A DNA stretch of 64,000 bases, from the NCBI GenBank assembly GCA_044464225.1, contig JBIQLN010000005.1:62001-126000 (forward strand), in the 5' to 3' direction. Below, one piece after another: positions 62,913-64,000 of the stretch. The translations under genes and the position numbers were made by a program. The notes below the pieces were generated by a model. The model was not told where the DNA came from, made no database searches, and saw only the letters and a list, made by a program, of their open reading frames with translations. How positions within the stretch are numbered: position 1 is the first letter of the stretch; the number at the start of each line of letters is the position of its first letter. This DNA comes from 66-474 sp044464225. Lineage in GTDB: Bacteria > Pseudomonadota > Gammaproteobacteria > Xanthomonadales > Rhodanobacteraceae.

Positions 62913-62942
62913 TTGCGCGCCCCGGAGGTCGCCCGCTAAACT
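62913..62942 (+). promoter_or_regulatory. Candidate promoter of tRNA-Thr
   Basis: TTGCGC (62913-62918) and TAAACT (62937-62942) are 18 bases apart, with the start expected near 62949, ten bases before the tRNA. The minus-10 is the same hexamer as at petA. Confidence 0.45.
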
Positions 62943-62958
62943 TGCCGGTCCTGCCTGT

Positions 62959-63031
62959 GCCGGAATAGCTCAGCTGGTAGAGCAACGCATTCGTAATGCG
63001 TGGGTCGGGGGTTCGATTCCCTCTTCCGGCA
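62959..63031 (+). tRNA. tRNA-Thr (anticodon CGU)
   Basis: The cloverleaf is complete: acceptor GCCGGAA pairs with TTCCGGC, the D arm is TAGCTCAGCTGGTAGAGC, anticodon stem ACGCA/TGCGT with loop TTCGTAA giving CGU, and T arm GGGGGTTCGATTCCC. The discriminator is A. No CCA is encoded (GGT follows), unlike the tRNA-Lys in this window. Confidence 0.96.
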
Positions 63032-63053
63032 GGTTGGTCGTGGATCCGCGAGG

Positions 63054-63083
63054 GGCCCGTTCTGCCGAACGGGCCTTTTGTTT
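63054..63083 (+). terminator. Intrinsic terminator of tRNA-Thr
   Basis: GGCCCGTTC and GAACGGGCC form a perfect 9-bp stem with a TGCC loop, followed by TTTTGTTT. This is the clearest classical terminator in the window, 22 bases after the tRNA. Confidence 0.88.
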
Positions 63084-63169
63084 GGTGCCCGTTCCAGGCG
63101 TCTCCTTCACGTGCCGGCGACCTCCCGGTTGCTAGCTTGATCCTGGCCAGCACACAAGGAGGGGTCGAG

Positions 63170-63658
63170 ATGCCGCGCGGAGACAAGTCGAGTTACACAT
63201 CCAAGCAGAAGCGAAAGGCCGAGCACATCGAAGAGGGATACGAAAAGAAGGGTGTCTCGAAGAAGGAAGCCGAGGAGCGCGCCTGGCGAACCGTCAACAA
63301 GCAGGACAAGGGCGGCAAGAAGAAGTCCGCCGGAAGCGGCAGCAAACGCACTGCGGCGAAGAAGTCCGGCAGCAGCAGGAAAACGTCGTCCGGCAGGAAA
63401 ACGGCCCGGAAGTCCAGCAGCAGGAAGGGCACGTCCGCGAAAAGATCCGGCAGCAGCCGGAAGCGGTCGGCCGCGAAAAAGTCCGGCAGCAGCCGGAAAC
63501 GTTCGGTCGCGAAAAAGTCCGGCAGCAGCCGGAAGCGCAGCTCGGGCAGGAAGACTGCCAGCAAGAAGAGCAGCTCGGCCCGGAAATCCGGTGGCCGGAA
63601 ACGCTCCACTGCCAGGAAGTCCGGCAGCAGCCGCAAACGCTCTTCGAGCAGGAAGTAG
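63170..63658 (+). CDS. Basic Lys/Ser/Arg-repeat protein, histone-H1-tail-like
   Basis: A protein of 162 residues. The N-terminal 45 residues form a small conserved domain (SYTSKQKRKAEHIEEGYEKKGVSKKEAEERAWRTVNK), sometimes annotated as plasmid-stabilisation-like. The remaining 115 residues are made of KKSGSSRKRS-type repeats with almost no acidic or hydrophobic residues, as in H1-like tails. It probably binds DNA or RNA non-specifically. GGAGGGG lies about 6 bases before the ATG. No partner gene is nearby. Confidence 0.85.
   Translation: MPRGDKSSYTSKQKRKAEHIEEGYEKKGVSKKEAEERAWRTVNKQDKGGKKKSAGSGSKRTAAKKSGSSRKTSSGRKTARKSSSRKGTSAKRSGSSRKRSAAKKSGSSRKRSVAKKSGSSRKRSSGRKTASKKSSSARKSGGRKRSTARKSGSSRKRSSSRK
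63437..63544 (+). repeat. 36-bp tandem repeat, three copies, inside the basic protein gene
   Basis: Units begin GCGAAAA at 63437, 63473 and 63509, each containing TCCGGCAGCAGCCGGAA and coding for KSGSSRKRS plus three variable residues. The periodicity suggests recent expansion. The following 246 bases (63659-63904) hold no supported gene. Confidence 0.8.
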
Positions 63659-63904
63659 GCAGCCGCATTTGTCCGGCTCACTGCGGTGCCCGCTCGTCGG
63701 GCGAATTCGATGGCGTTATGGCAGGCAGGTGTGAGCGACGGTGCTTCTTGCACCGCCGCGGTGATGCCTTGCCTCACCCTTGCGCGCAGGGTCATACGCG
63801 GCAGCTGGGACCTTTCCTGTGCTTCCCGGCGTGGCACCGGCAAGGCCGGTGAATAGGGCCCGAGGCATTTCATGCCTGGCCGGCGTGGGCACCCGCGACC
63901 TGCG

Positions 63905-64000
63905 TCAGCGCTCGAGTATCGGCCTCACGCTTCCGCCCAGCACCTCGCTGACGTAGTCGAGCGCACGCTGGTTGCGCTTGGGCGTGATCGAGGCGGTCGC
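63905..64000 (-). CDS. C-terminal end of an unidentified protein (partial)
   Basis: The minus-strand frame is open from the window edge to a TGA at 63905-63907, giving 31 residues that include SITPKRNQRALDYVSEVLGG and end VRPILER. Third positions are almost all G or C, as in real genes here. I cannot identify the family from the tail; the rest lies to the right. Confidence 0.55.
   Translation of the reverse strand, partial: ATASITPKRNQRALDYVSEVLGGSVRPILER

Noticed and set aside
63193..63873. A 226-codon minus-strand frame rich in Leu/Phe/Arg opposite the basic repeat protein
   Set aside because: It is the mirror of the KSGSSRKRS repeats; its own periodicity comes from that repeat and it has no SD.

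Overview
The window reads as chromosomal DNA of a high-G+C gammaproteobacterium of the order Xanthomonadales, most likely a Rhodanobacteraceae/Xanthomonadaceae member. The evidence is gene order and protein character: a complete tol-pal operon after ruvB, petABC followed by sspAB, rsmI-rnpB-mraZ, a long division/cell-wall (dcw) cluster with no murD between mraY and ftsW, dciA-M23 peptidase-secA after lpxC, and pilSR. Almost all codons end in G or C. No prophage, insertion sequence, CRISPR array or plasmid-like block was seen; this is core genome with a few accessory islands.

Layout. 1-6780: end of ruvB, ybgC-tolQRAB-pal-cpoB (envelope constriction machinery), queC (queuosine precursor), tRNA-Lys. 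6809-14340: accessory stretch with a peptide transporter, small membrane and stress proteins (DUF883, DUF1328, CsbD, BON), a deaminase, an esterase-like hydrolase, an Asp/Glu racemase-family enzyme, a NIPSNAP protein and an ArsR-type regulator. 14627-18652: glnS, DUF2007, apt, a repeat element and a DegS-like protease. 18682-22711: cytochrome bc1 operon and sspAB. 22871-30810: two unrecognised envelope proteins, relA, a structured 400-base leader with a small ORF, a membrane TPR protein, an epimerase-like protein, a glycosyltransferase and a uracil-DNA-glycosylase-like protein.

31005-34793: dolP, yraN and lpoA on the minus strand, rsmI on the plus strand, and the RNase P RNA. 35336-51118: the dcw cluster, driven by a clear sigma-70 promoter overlapped by four 10-bp MraZ-type repeats; fourteen genes from mraZ to ftsA run with overlaps or gaps of a few bases (the longest, before rsmH, depends on its start), then a hairpin-rich spacer and ftsZ. 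51392-57288: lpxC with a palindromic CRP/Clp-like site upstream, dciA, an M23 peptidase preceded by an 11-codon coupled ORF, and secA. 57505-64000: an FMN reductase, a LysE/LysR divergent pair, the pilRS two-component system, tRNA-Thr with a textbook terminator, a lysine/serine/arginine-repeat basic protein, and the tail of one unidentified gene.

The genes work together mainly around the envelope: Tol-Pal and FtsZ-ring proteins for constriction, Mur/Fts/LpoA/DolP/M23 proteins for peptidoglycan, LpxC for lipid A, SecA for export. I did not find a convincing new multi-gene system. The best leads are the relA-TPR leader region, the absence of murD, the operator-like sites at mraZ and lpxC, the Tat-like extension of the NIPSNAP protein, and the histone-tail-like protein at the right end. 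Starts are judged by eye from start codons, Shine-Dalgarno (SD) motifs and family lengths; no database search was run.
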